Below are positions 1 through 6,674 of a stretch of 20,566 nt of DNA, in pieces. The notes under the pieces were generated by a model that was not told the DNA's origin, did no database searches, and was given only the letters and a program-made list of their open reading frames with translations. How positions within the stretch are numbered: position 1 is the first letter of the stretch; each line of letters opens with the position of its first letter. Where the stretch lies: assembly GCA_031372705.1 (NCBI GenBank), contig JANMLV010000089.1:1-20566 (forward strand), written 5' to 3'. This DNA is from UBA7236 sp031372705 (GTDB lineage: Bacteria; Bacteroidota; Bacteroidia; Chitinophagales; BACL12). The position numbers and the translations under genes were made by a program.

Positions 1-302
1 GCCCAACCTTCCTTGAGATTAGAACTTATCGCTATCGCGGACATTCAATGAGCGACCCGGCTAAATACAGAACTAAAGAAGAGCTGGAAGAATACAAAAT
101 GCGCGACCCTTTAGAAACTACATTGCAGAAAATTCTGGATAAGAAATATGCTACAATGAAAGAAATTGAGGATATACAGGAACGCATCGACAAAGAAGTT
201 GAAGAAAGTGTTCATTTTGCGGAAAATTCGCCTTATCCTGATGATGATGCCGTTTTCGAAGATATTTATGTGCAACAAGATTATCCATTTATAAAAGATT
301 AA
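1..302 (+). CDS. pdhA: Pyruvate dehydrogenase E1 component, alpha subunit (3' end only)
   Basis: This is the C-terminal end of the thiamine-diphosphate-dependent E1 alpha subunit, which decarboxylates pyruvate and passes the acetyl group to the E2 lipoyl domain, feeding acetyl-CoA into central metabolism. The frame is open from the left edge (first full codon at 3). About 99 residues are present. They include TYRYRGHSMSDPAKYRTKEE, the conserved loop near the E1 active site that contains the regulatory serines in mitochondrial enzymes. The ATG at 48 is an internal methionine of this motif, not a start, so the gene is cut by the window and not truncated in the genome. The acidic tail ends at a TAA at 300-302. 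A TPR gene follows after 18 bp on the same strand. Identity is confident from the loop motif; E1 alpha of a related branched-chain oxoacid dehydrogenase is the only serious alternative. Confidence 0.9.
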   Translation, partial: PTFLEIRTYRYRGHSMSDPAKYRTKEELEEYKMRDPLETTLQKILDKKYATMKEIEDIQERIDKEVEESVHFAENSPYPDDDAVFEDIYVQQDYPFIKD

Positions 303-320
303 TATTCAATAAACTATAAC

Positions 321-1013
321 ATGTCAGAAGAACAAAAACCAATAGTTGACGCTGCCGCTGCAGAACACGAGACTTATAAAGGTGTAGAAGATTTTTTCCT
401 TAAAAACCGCAACATTATTTTAGGCGCACTTGGTGTGCTTGTATTAACAATAGGTGGTTATTTCGGATACAAGAAATTATACATGGAACCGCGCATTTTA
501 AATGCACAAAATGTAATTTCCGGTGCTCAAAATTATTTTGCAAAAGATTCATTTGACCTGGCTTTAAATGGCGATGGTTCTGTTTCGGGATTTCTATCTA
601 TTGCAGAACAATACGGCAATACACCTTCAGGAAACATGGCACATTATTATGCCGGTATTTGTTATATGAACAAAGCCGATTTAGACAATGCCATCAAACA
701 TCTTGAAAGTTTTAAACCGGAAACCGACGAACTAGCCGGTATTACAAATGCTCAATTAGGACATGCTTATGCCGACAAAAAAGACTATGCAAAAGCAATT
801 GGTCTTTATAAAAAAGCAGGTGATGAAGCTAATAATAATGTGCAAAGTCCCGCTTATTATAAATATGCCGGCGATTTAATGGCAGAAGAGCAAGATTTAA
901 AAGGTGCATTGGAAATGTATCGCAAAATCAAAACGTTGTACCCACTTTCTCAGGAAGGTCAAAATATTGATATCGATATATCATACGCCGAAACAAAACT
1001 CGGTGGTAAATAA
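321..1013 (+). CDS. Membrane-anchored tetratricopeptide repeat protein
   Basis: A 230-residue protein of unknown exact function, probably a membrane-tethered scaffold. Residues 1-30 are polar, residues 31-50 form one hydrophobic membrane segment (NIILGALGVLVLTIGGYFGY), and the rest is soluble. With no cleavable signal the likely topology is N-in, with the repeat domain outside the cytoplasmic membrane. At least three helix pairs in the TPR pattern are visible, around residues 100-132, 137-168 and 175-209, each with alternating small and aromatic residues such as AHYYAGICYMNKADLDNAI. The layout resembles YfgM/BamD-like TPR proteins, but I see nothing that fixes a partner. The stop overlaps the start of ribH by one base (TAATG at 1011-1015), so the two are very probably translationally coupled. 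The ATG at 321 is the only start that keeps the polar N-tail. Confidence 0.85.
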   Translation: MSEEQKPIVDAAAAEHETYKGVEDFFLKNRNIILGALGVLVLTIGGYFGYKKLYMEPRILNAQNVISGAQNYFAKDSFDLALNGDGSVSGFLSIAEQYGNTPSGNMAHYYAGICYMNKADLDNAIKHLESFKPETDELAGITNAQLGHAYADKKDYAKAIGLYKKAGDEANNNVQSPAYYKYAGDLMAEEQDLKGALEMYRKIKTLYPLSQEGQNIDIDISYAETKLGGK

Positions 1014-1504
1014 TGGCTTCAAAACATCAGCATCTTTCACTTTATCGTGAAGAAACTGTACCAAACGGTGATTCATTCCGAATCGGCATTGTTGTTTCGG
1101 AATGGAACACTGATATTACTGATAAACTATATCAGAGTTGCTACGCTACATTATTAAAACACCAAGCTAAATCTGAAAATATTATTTCAGTTTATGTGCC
1201 CGGAAGTTACGAATTACCACAAGCAGCGCAACTGCTATTGGAATCGCAAGAATTAGATGCCGTTATTTGCTTAGGTTGTATTATAAAAGGTGAAACCACA
1301 CACGATATGCATATTGCATCTGCTGTTGCACATGGCATTATGCAATTAGGTATGGATTATTCAACACCTGTTGTTTTTGGAGTACTTACCACCGAAAATA
1401 TGCAGCAAGCAATCGACCGCTCCGGTGGAAAATACGGTAATAAAGGTGATGAATCTGCAATTACAGCATTGAAAATGGCCGCACTCAGAGCAAAATTAAT
1501 TTGA
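1013..1504 (+). CDS. ribH: 6,7-dimethyl-8-ribityllumazine synthase
   Basis: This enzyme condenses 5-amino-6-ribitylamino-uracil with 3,4-dihydroxy-2-butanone 4-phosphate to give 6,7-dimethyl-8-ribityllumazine, the penultimate step of riboflavin synthesis, in the cytoplasm. The family's landmarks appear in order: IGIVVSEWN (residues 24-32, W31 in the substrate aromatic pocket), VPGSYELP (62-69), GETTHDMH (93-100), where H97 aligns with the catalytic histidine, and DRSGGKYGNKGDE (135-147), which carries the phosphate-contacting arginine R136. At 163 residues it has the usual family length. The ATG overlaps the stop of the upstream TPR gene, so it is the second product of a coupled pair. No other rib gene is in the window. 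There is no sign of an FMN riboswitch in front of it, and an overlapping start leaves no room for one. Confidence 0.96.
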   Translation: MASKHQHLSLYREETVPNGDSFRIGIVVSEWNTDITDKLYQSCYATLLKHQAKSENIISVYVPGSYELPQAAQLLLESQELDAVICLGCIIKGETTHDMHIASAVAHGIMQLGMDYSTPVVFGVLTTENMQQAIDRSGGKYGNKGDESAITALKMAALRAKLI

Positions 1505-1523
1505 GCAGCACCTAAAGCGGTCT

Positions 1524-2291
1524 ATGAAAAAATTATTCTGGAAAATATTTAATATCATCGACGGGCGATTGAAATTCCCGTGTTTACTCCCCGGAGAAAT
1601 TGGCATTCAGCTTGGCTTCGACATGAGTGCACCCGTTACATCCGATTTATTTTTAATGGCCGACCGTGTTAGTAAAAAAGGCAAAGTAATCGGAATTGAT
1701 CCTGACCCTTTTAATATTGCCTACGCTCAAAAAATAATTGCAGATAAAAATTTACCCATTCAATTAATTCATCGCGCTGTATATTATGAAAAAGGTAGCA
1801 TGCAACTTTTACTTGGCGATAGAGCAAGCTGGAATCAATTGGTAATAATTCCGCTCGATGAAGAAGTTAGTTACAACGGAAAAACCGTAAATGTAGAAAT
1901 GGATACACTCGATAATTTAATCGAGATAGATAAAATAGATATCGCGAAAATCGGGCACATTAATATTACCATTAATGGCTCAGAATATTATGCATTAAAA
2001 GGCATGGAAAATTTGCTCTCATCAGCTAAAAATATAGGCATTACCGTTATTGCCGGCAGATACGATGAGTCCGGAATTATTGAAGGACAAGCGGATTTCA
2101 AAATCATCAAACAACTGTTGTTGCAATATGGCTTTAAAGTGAAATTCCGCCGAATGCACAAATTGTTTTGGTGGGGATTCATTGTAAATACAATAATAAA
2201 ACGCAAATGGATTTACGGCAAACAAAATTATGGTGTTATAATGGCTACAAAGGGGAATAAATACATCCCTTGGTACCAATCGTTCAGTTGA
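1524..2291 (+). CDS. FkbM-type SAM-dependent methyltransferase family protein, divergent
   Basis: A 255-residue protein with the Rossmann-like layout of FkbM methyltransferases, which usually O-methylate sugars or other small hydroxylated compounds. The acidic turn after strand 2 is clear as VIGIDPDP (residues 55-62), and the TLDNL segment plus the IxIxINGSEYYALKG block (146-160) match the family's signature region. Two normally conserved acidic residues are changed: the usual I-K-I-D-V-E-G-A-E reads I-N-I-T-I-N-G-S-E here (T149 and N151). The glycine-rich motif I is also weak (EIGIQLGFD, 25-33). The protein may therefore bind SAM poorly, act on an unusual substrate, or be non-catalytic. It begins 19 bp after ribH on the same strand and likely shares its transcript; there is no functional reason to tie it to riboflavin. 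Family assignment is fairly sure; activity is not. Confidence 0.7.
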   Translation: MKKLFWKIFNIIDGRLKFPCLLPGEIGIQLGFDMSAPVTSDLFLMADRVSKKGKVIGIDPDPFNIAYAQKIIADKNLPIQLIHRAVYYEKGSMQLLLGDRASWNQLVIIPLDEEVSYNGKTVNVEMDTLDNLIEIDKIDIAKIGHINITINGSEYYALKGMENLLSSAKNIGITVIAGRYDESGIIEGQADFKIIKQLLLQYGFKVKFRRMHKLFWWGFIVNTIIKRKWIYGKQNYGVIMATKGNKYIPWYQSFS

Positions 2292-2331
2292 GACATTTAG
2301 CGCCACTTTCTAAAATTATCACAATTATTAT

Positions 2332-2339
2332 TACTTTAG
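2332..2339 (+). promoter_or_regulatory. Bacteroidota-type -7 promoter box before the MBL hydrolase gene
   Basis: TACTTTAG matches the phylum's TAnnTTTG element at all but one position and ends 4 bp before the ATG at 2344. If transcription starts about 6 bp downstream, as known for this promoter class, the mRNA is leaderless or nearly so. No convincing -33 element is visible. Confidence 0.45.
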
Positions 2340-2343
2340 CAGT

Positions 2344-3198
2344 ATGCAACTATACTCAATTAATGCAGGCCTCTTTAAACTAGACGGCGGTGCCATGTTT
2401 GGCGTAGTTCCTAAAAAAATATGGAACAAGTTGGTGCCTGCGGATGAAAATAATCTCTGTACTTGGGCAATGCGCTGTTTGTTGGTTATTAGCGACGGTA
2501 AAGTGGTGCTAATCGATTGCGGCATGGGCAACAAGCAAGACGAAAAATTTTTCGGACATTATGAACCACATGGCGATTATTCAATTGAGGCTTCATTAAA
2601 GCAATTGGGACTTTTACCTTCGGATGTAACTGATGTTTTTTTAACACATCTCCATTTCGACCACTGTGGAGGTGCAGTTACCAAAAACGATAAAGGCAAA
2701 CTGGTGCCAACTTACCCTAATGCAAGATATTGGACAAATGAACGGCAATGGAATTGGGCAAATAACCCAAACGCCCGTGAAAAGGCCTCGTTTTTAAAAG
2801 AAAATTTCTTACCCTTAGAACAACACGGCGTTTTGCACTTTATTGAAGAACATGAGGAGCTTTTTCCGGGTTTTAGCACCATTTGGACTTATGGCCATAC
2901 CGAAGCTATGATGTTGCCTGTAATCAAATTTAATGGCAGTAAAGTAGTGTATTGTGCCGATTTGCTCCCGAGTCACGCACATATTCCATTGCCATACGTT
3001 ATGGGCTACGATGTTAGGCCGCTCGTTACCATTAAAGAAAAAGAAGCCTTTCTTAAAGAAGCTTGCGATAAAAAGTATTTCCTTTTCTTCGAACACGATA
3101 GTCAACACGAATGTTGCAGCCTCGAAAAAACCGAAAAAGGAATTAGGCCGAAAAATTTCTATAAATTGAATGAATTGCCCGTTGGTAACTTGTTTTAA
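2344..3198 (+). CDS. MBL-fold metallo-hydrolase
   Basis: A 284-residue member of the metallo-beta-lactamase superfamily, probably a cytoplasmic zinc hydrolase acting on an ester, lactone or similar bond; the substrate cannot be told from sequence. All metal ligands are in place: THLHFDH at residues 101-107 (H102, H104, D106, H107), GHTEA with H185, the bridging aspartate D206 in CADLLPS, and the last histidine H251 in FFEHD. The N-terminal part has the family's strand pattern ending in VVLIDCGMG (54-62). No signal peptide is seen. The order and spacing resemble the AHL-lactonase-like / quinoprotein-type branch (COG0491) more than true beta-lactamases. The gene has its own probable promoter and stands between the ribH operon and a tRNA. 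The start is fixed by the adjacent promoter box. Confidence 0.9.
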   Translation: MQLYSINAGLFKLDGGAMFGVVPKKIWNKLVPADENNLCTWAMRCLLVISDGKVVLIDCGMGNKQDEKFFGHYEPHGDYSIEASLKQLGLLPSDVTDVFLTHLHFDHCGGAVTKNDKGKLVPTYPNARYWTNERQWNWANNPNAREKASFLKENFLPLEQHGVLHFIEEHEELFPGFSTIWTYGHTEAMMLPVIKFNGSKVVYCADLLPSHAHIPLPYVMGYDVRPLVTIKEKEAFLKEACDKKYFLFFEHDSQHECCSLEKTEKGIRPKNFYKLNELPVGNLF

Positions 3199-3240
3199 GT
3201 ATTTTTTTGTCAGTTATTTTAATTTCAAATATCAAGTGCT

Positions 3241-3248
3241 TATCTTTG
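3241..3248 (+). promoter_or_regulatory. -7 promoter box for the tRNA gene
   Basis: TATCTTTG is a perfect TAnnTTTG match. It ends 9 bp before the mature tRNA 5' end, which places the expected start of transcription a few bases upstream of it, leaving a very short 5' leader for RNase P to remove. Confidence 0.65.
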
Positions 3249-3257
3249 CCGCCCAAT

Positions 3258-3331
3258 GGCGTGGTAGCTCAGTTGGCTAGAGCGCAGCACTCATAATGCT
3301 GAGGTCGAGAGTTCGAGCCTCCCCCACGCTA
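3258..3331 (+). tRNA. tRNA with CAU anticodon, probably elongator tRNA-Met
   Basis: The 74-nt cloverleaf folds by eye. The acceptor stem pairs 3258-3264 with 3324-3330. The D arm is 3267-3270 with 3280-3283. The anticodon stem CAGCA/TGCTG encloses the loop CTCATAA, with anticodon CAT at 3292-3294. The T arm is 3307-3311 with 3319-3323 around TTCGAGC. CCA is not encoded. The initiator type is unlikely because the anticodon stem lacks the three G:C pairs and the acceptor is not mismatched as in tRNA-fMet. An isoleucine tRNA with lysidine-modified CAU cannot be excluded without comparison. Two imperfect pairs stand out: G1-U72 at the acceptor end and an A-C mismatch in the T stem (3308/3322). 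Confidence 0.93.
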
Positions 3332-3332
3332 C

Positions 3333-3363
3333 AAAGCAACCTTTAAGGTTGCTTTTTCTTTTT
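3333..3363 (+). terminator. Rho-independent terminator after the tRNA
   Basis: A 9-bp perfect stem (3333-3341 with 3347-3355) closes a 5-nt loop and runs into a T-rich tail TTTTTCTTTTT at 3353-3363. It begins two bases after the tRNA 3' end, so it also defines the 3' trailer of the precursor. Confidence 0.88.
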
Positions 3364-3400
3364 AAATGCATTTATGCTATCTCAATTATCTTACTTCAAT

Positions 3401-3408
3401 TAAATTTA
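3401..3408 (+). promoter_or_regulatory. Possible -7 promoter box before rmuC
   Basis: TAAATTTA differs from TAnnTTTG only in the last base and ends 4 bp before the ATG at 3413, the same geometry as at 2332 and 18402. It is AT-rich enough to occur by chance. Confidence 0.3.
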
Positions 3409-3412
3409 CACA

Positions 3413-4891
3413 ATGGAAAATATCATTTATCTCGTTGCAGGTATCACAATAGGGGCAGTATTAACTTGGGTGATTAGAAAACTCATTGTTGAGCGCAATA
3501 TGGTTAGTCGCAGTGAATTCAGCCAAAAACAGGATGCCTTAATGCAAGCAGATGCTAACAGCCGTTTCCACAGCGATAAAATTAACGACCTCAACCAAAC
3601 TTTAATCGATGCGAATAATAAAATAAAATCAGCAAGTGATGAGAAGGAATTGTTGCAAATAACGTTGTCGTCGGTTAAAACAACATTAGATAAATTAGAA
3701 ATTGATTACCGAGAAACTAAAACACAATTTGAAACATACTTTGCACAAAACAACGAATTAAAAGATTTTATAATAAAAGTAAAAGGCGAAAACGAAGTAT
3801 TAAAAGCCAAAAACGCAAGCATTGAAAAAGGAATAGAAGAATTAGGCGAAAAATACACAACACAATTTAAAGTTTTAGCCAACGAAATACTGGAAGATAA
3901 AAGCAAACGCTTTACTGAAGAAAATCAAAAAAACATTAAGCAAATACTCGACCCGCTTGGCATTGATTTAAGAGAATTTAAAAAGAAAGTAGAAGAAACT
4001 TATGAGAAGGAAAACAAACAACGGTTTTCACTCGAAGAAAAAATAAAAGACTTAGTAAGTTTAAATAAACAAATTAGCGAAGAAGCTAATAACCTGACCA
4101 AAGCATTAAAAGGTCAACGCAAAACACAAGGCGATTGGGGAGAAATGATTTTAGAAAACATTCTTCAGCAATCAGGTTTAACAGAAGGTCGCGAGTATTT
4201 AAAGCAGGCATTTTTACGCGATGATGCTGGTAATACGTTGTATAACGATGAAAATCAAAAAATGCAACCCGATTTTGTAATCATGTATCCCGATAAACGT
4301 CAAATAATTATTGATAGTAAAGTTTCTTTGAGTGCATATGAAAGATATAATTCATCGGAAGATGATATCGAACAAAAAAAGGAACTTGATTTGCATATTA
4401 GTGCAATGTATAAACATATAGATGAATTATACCGCAGAAATTATCAGCAATTTTCTAAATCACTCGATTTTGTGATGATGTTTATTCCCGTAGAACCGGC
4501 TTACATGTTGGCTATGCAAAAAGATGCCGATATATGGAATTATGCTTATCGCAAAAAAGTAATTTTAATTTCTCCAACTAATTTAATTGCAGCGGTTAAA
4601 TTAGTGTCAGAACTTTGGAAAAAAGATGATCAAAATAAAAATGCAGTCGCAATTGCGGAACGAGGCGCTGCTCTTTACGATAAATTTGTAGGCTTTGTAG
4701 AAAACTTAGAATCAATCGGCGACAGCATCAATAAATCGCAACGCACTTATGATGAAGCCATGAAACAATTAAAAGATGGCTCCGGCAATTTAATTGGACA
4801 AGTAGAAAAATTACGTAAATTAGGCGTACAAGGTAAAAAGAGTTTACCCGGAACCATATTAAGCGATGCCGAAATTGAAGATGATCAGTAA
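3413..4891 (+). CDS. rmuC: DNA recombination protein RmuC homologue
   Basis: RmuC-family proteins limit DNA inversion and rearrangement, presumably through a nuclease-like domain; the biochemical activity is poorly known. The 492-residue product starts with a membrane segment (residues 4-22, IIYLVAGITIGAVLTWV), followed by a long charged, heptad-rich coiled coil (about 40-225), then the RmuC domain. Diagnostic blocks are KGQRKTQGDWGEMILENIL (233-251), QPDFVIMYPDKRQIIIDSK (285-303) with the D-x-K of a restriction-endonuclease-like site (D301, K303), and VMMFIPVEPAY further on. Length and order are normal for the family. The gene follows the tRNA terminator and is probably transcribed alone. 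Its last 7 bp overlap the end of the convergent GSCFA gene, with no terminator between them. The symbol rests on family homology, not on tested function. Confidence 0.92.
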   Translation: MENIIYLVAGITIGAVLTWVIRKLIVERNMVSRSEFSQKQDALMQADANSRFHSDKINDLNQTLIDANNKIKSASDEKELLQITLSSVKTTLDKLEIDYRETKTQFETYFAQNNELKDFIIKVKGENEVLKAKNASIEKGIEELGEKYTTQFKVLANEILEDKSKRFTEENQKNIKQILDPLGIDLREFKKKVEETYEKENKQRFSLEEKIKDLVSLNKQISEEANNLTKALKGQRKTQGDWGEMILENILQQSGLTEGREYLKQAFLRDDAGNTLYNDENQKMQPDFVIMYPDKRQIIIDSKVSLSAYERYNSSEDDIEQKKELDLHISAMYKHIDELYRRNYQQFSKSLDFVMMFIPVEPAYMLAMQKDADIWNYAYRKKVILISPTNLIAAVKLVSELWKKDDQNKNAVAIAERGAALYDKFVGFVENLESIGDSINKSQRTYDEAMKQLKDGSGNLIGQVEKLRKLGVQGKKSLPGTILSDAEIEDDQ

Positions 4892-5865
4892 TCAGTAAAA
4901 AAATCAACTGCATCTTGCATATCTACATCAGGAAATTCTTGTTTAAACAAGTCGATTTTAGTTAGCATTTTTTGCCTGAATATTCGATGTTTAGGTGAAT
5001 CAGGAAAAAATGGTCTGTGCAGCATCGCCGCATTTATTTCTTGCTGATGTTGAATACATGATTGCAATTTATTTGTTGTGCAGGCTTCTAAAAATTGTTC
5101 CCAAATATAATCAACAGCAACAGCATTTGGATGTAACATGTCATCGGCATAAAACCTATAATCACGCAAATCGTCCATCATAATTTCATAAGCCGGAAAA
5201 TAATAAGCGTTGCTGCTATTTTTCAATGATAATTGTATGGCTTCAATGAGCACGGCTTTACTTCTGTTATTCTCAACAGCGCCATCACGCCAGTGCCGCA
5301 CAGGGCTTATTGTAAAAATTACAATAACATTAGGATTAAATGCTATCAAAGCCTCTAATAAGTGTTCAAGTTGAAACTGCAATTCAGCAACCGCAAGCTG
5401 CACTTTGTTGAACGAAGTGCCGGGGAGTTTGTGATTATTGGCCACAATTTCTCCGGTGGTTTTTGATTGGTAAACCAAGGATGTTCCTAAGGTAACAATA
5501 ACATGCGATGCGGTTTTGAGACAATCATGCCCTTGCTTAACTGCTTGGTTCATCAGCAATAAGGCAGCATCTGCCGTAACACCCGCTACCCTACTATGAA
5601 AATCGGGATGACAGAACACACCTTCAGATACGAATAAGTCATTAGGCACAAAAGTTTGTTGAGCAATATGATAATCGATAGCTTTGGCAATAGACACCGG
5701 ATTGTAAATCACACCATAAGGATTGCACAAATTACGCATCCGATATGCTTGCATTTTATCACCTAAGTTTTCAGCAAAGCAGGAACCGATTAAGTATATA
5801 ATACTGTCAGTACCTATCGGGGAATCTATCTTGTTAGCAGTTACAATAGTTCTGAAATCCGGCAT
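4885..5865 (-). CDS. GSCFA domain-containing protein (SGNH-like hydrolase)
   Basis: A 326-residue cytoplasmic protein of the GSCFA family, named for its N-terminal motif and related to SGNH/GDSL esterases; in bacteria the substrate is unknown. The eponymous GSCFAENLG lies at residues 27-35 with S28 in the nucleophile position. NPYG follows at 48-51 and VTLGTSLVY at 124-132. IFTISPVRHW (183-192) is the family's second block. DDMLHPN (241-247) supplies the D-x-x-H pair (D242, H245) expected in SGNH hydrolases. All catalytic positions are present, so it is probably active. No signal peptide is visible. The gene converges on rmuC (7-bp overlap) and is divergent from the arsenate-reductase-like gene across 97 bp. 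The ATG start at 5865 puts GSCFA at the usual distance from the N-terminus. Confidence 0.9.
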   Translation of the reverse strand: MPDFRTIVTANKIDSPIGTDSIIYLIGSCFAENLGDKMQAYRMRNLCNPYGVIYNPVSIAKAIDYHIAQQTFVPNDLFVSEGVFCHPDFHSRVAGVTADAALLLMNQAVKQGHDCLKTASHVIVTLGTSLVYQSKTTGEIVANNHKLPGTSFNKVQLAVAELQFQLEHLLEALIAFNPNVIVIFTISPVRHWRDGAVENNRSKAVLIEAIQLSLKNSSNAYYFPAYEIMMDDLRDYRFYADDMLHPNAVAVDYIWEQFLEACTTNKLQSCIQHQQEINAAMLHRPFFPDSPKHRIFRQKMLTKIDLFKQEFPDVDMQDAVDFFTDY

Positions 5866-5923
5866 ACCAATAAATTCATTTTTAAATTAGTTTGCAATTT
5901 ACTGTTATAATTTTATTTTTACA

Positions 5924-5937
5924 TGCACATACGTGCA
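5924..5937. repeat. Short inverted repeat in a divergent intergenic region
   Basis: TGCAC-atac-GTGCA is a perfect 5-bp inverted repeat in the otherwise AT-rich 97 bp between the divergent GSCFA and phosphatase-like genes. It could be a regulator site for either gene, but this length is within reach of chance. No clear -7 box was found for either gene here. Confidence 0.25.
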
Positions 5938-5962
5938 GTAGTATTAAGCCAAAGTTAATTTA

Positions 5963-6379
5963 ATGTTTATTGCAGAAATGGAAACCGGATTGCATATTGT
6001 ACTAATAAGTGATGCAAAGTCAGGCCTAGCCGAGATTATGAGCGGATATTTGAACTTCTATGGCACTCCTTTAATGGTAATTTCACTTCGCGTAGCCTCC
6101 CCTACCATTCATCCCTTAGCAGAGCAAGTGCTTAAGGAAGATGGAATTGATATTTGGAAGACTGAAAAAGTTATACCCAAAAACACTAAAAAGCTTACTA
6201 TATATATTAATCAGGCTCAGCAGCAACATCAAAAAACTGCAGCAAGTAAATACTACAATTTTGAAGACCCGCTCTCATTTGATTCTTATGATAAAATTGT
6301 AGCTGCATTTCGCAAAACACGCGAATCGATAAAAAAAGCAAGCATTGAACTTGTTGGCGAAATAACGGTTGGCTTGTAA
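5963..6379 (+). CDS. Arsenate reductase / low-molecular-weight phosphatase-like protein lacking catalytic residues
   Basis: A 138-residue protein whose whole length can be laid onto thioredoxin-type arsenate reductases and low-molecular-weight tyrosine phosphatases. The first strand and P-loop region reads HIVLISDAKSGLAEIMSGYL (11-30), where the family has a C-x5-R loop, usually CTGNxCRS followed by QMAEGxL. Without gaps, the nucleophile cysteine aligns with S16 and the loop arginine with L22. Downstream, NFEDPLSFD (98-106) matches the EDP segment carrying the general-acid aspartate. The C-terminal helix IVAAFRKTRESIKK (112-125) matches the family's ending. The protein contains no cysteine at all, so redox or phosphatase chemistry is not expected. 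It may be a binding or regulatory pseudoenzyme. The reading frame is intact, which argues against simple decay. M6 (5978) is an alternative start. It stands alone, 295 bp ahead of the T9SS gene. Confidence 0.6.
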   Translation: MFIAEMETGLHIVLISDAKSGLAEIMSGYLNFYGTPLMVISLRVASPTIHPLAEQVLKEDGIDIWKTEKVIPKNTKKLTIYINQAQQQHQKTAASKYYNFEDPLSFDSYDKIVAAFRKTRESIKKASIELVGEITVGL

Positions 6380-6482
6380 ATAAATCGTTTTATATATATT
6401 ACTCCAACTGCATGTTTACACTATTGTAATGTTAATTAATGTATAACCAATACTGCTGCAAGGTTAAATCGACAAATGGCAT

Positions 6483-6500
6483 ATTTAATAATTATTAAAT
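6483..6500. repeat. Perfect 18-bp AT-only palindrome
   Basis: ATTTAATAATTATTAAAT reads the same on both strands and does not extend further. It lies about 144 bp upstream of the -7 box of the T9SS cargo gene. It could be a binding site for a dimeric regulator or the residue of an AT-rich cruciform, but AT-only composition raises the chance of random occurrence. Confidence 0.35.
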
Positions 6501-6643
6501 GAGCAATATATTCTCAAATAGTTCGTATTAAATTTACAAATACACTTGCAAGTTAATAATTAATAAACCTTAAGTTGCAAATGCTTAGTTATAAAGTTAC
6601 CTTTTCATAACGCGTGTACAATCAAGCCTTAATACTGCACCTC

Positions 6644-6651
6644 TACTTTTG
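6644..6651 (+). promoter_or_regulatory. -7 promoter box of the first T9SS cargo gene
   Basis: TACTTTTG is a perfect TAnnTTTG match. The predicted transcript start near 6658 gives a leader of about 17 nt to the ATG at 6675 or about 29 nt to the ATG at 6687. No obvious -33 element was found. Confidence 0.6.
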
Positions 6652-6674
6652 CATTTCATTATTTCTAACTCTAA

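Larger units (their letters stand above)
6380..6674. other. Long AT-rich intergenic region upstream of the T9SS cargo gene
   Basis: This is the longest gene-free stretch of the window (295 bp). I see no convincing ORF or structured RNA. It holds an 18-bp palindrome (6483-6500), several AT-only near-palindromes and, at its right end, the promoter box at 6644. It most likely acts as the regulatory region for the gene at 6675. Confidence 0.5.

Noticed and set aside
48..302. Separate small gene of 84 residues
   Set aside because: The frame is open to the window edge and the residues before and after position 48 form one continuous pyruvate dehydrogenase E1 alpha motif.
3185..3210. Terminator after the MBL hydrolase gene
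   Set aside because: Only a 4-bp AT-rich stem (ACTT/AAGT) precedes the T run, too weak to call.
3258..3331. Initiator tRNA-fMet
   Set aside because: The anticodon stem lacks the three consecutive G:C pairs and the acceptor end is G-U, not the C-A mismatch typical of initiators.
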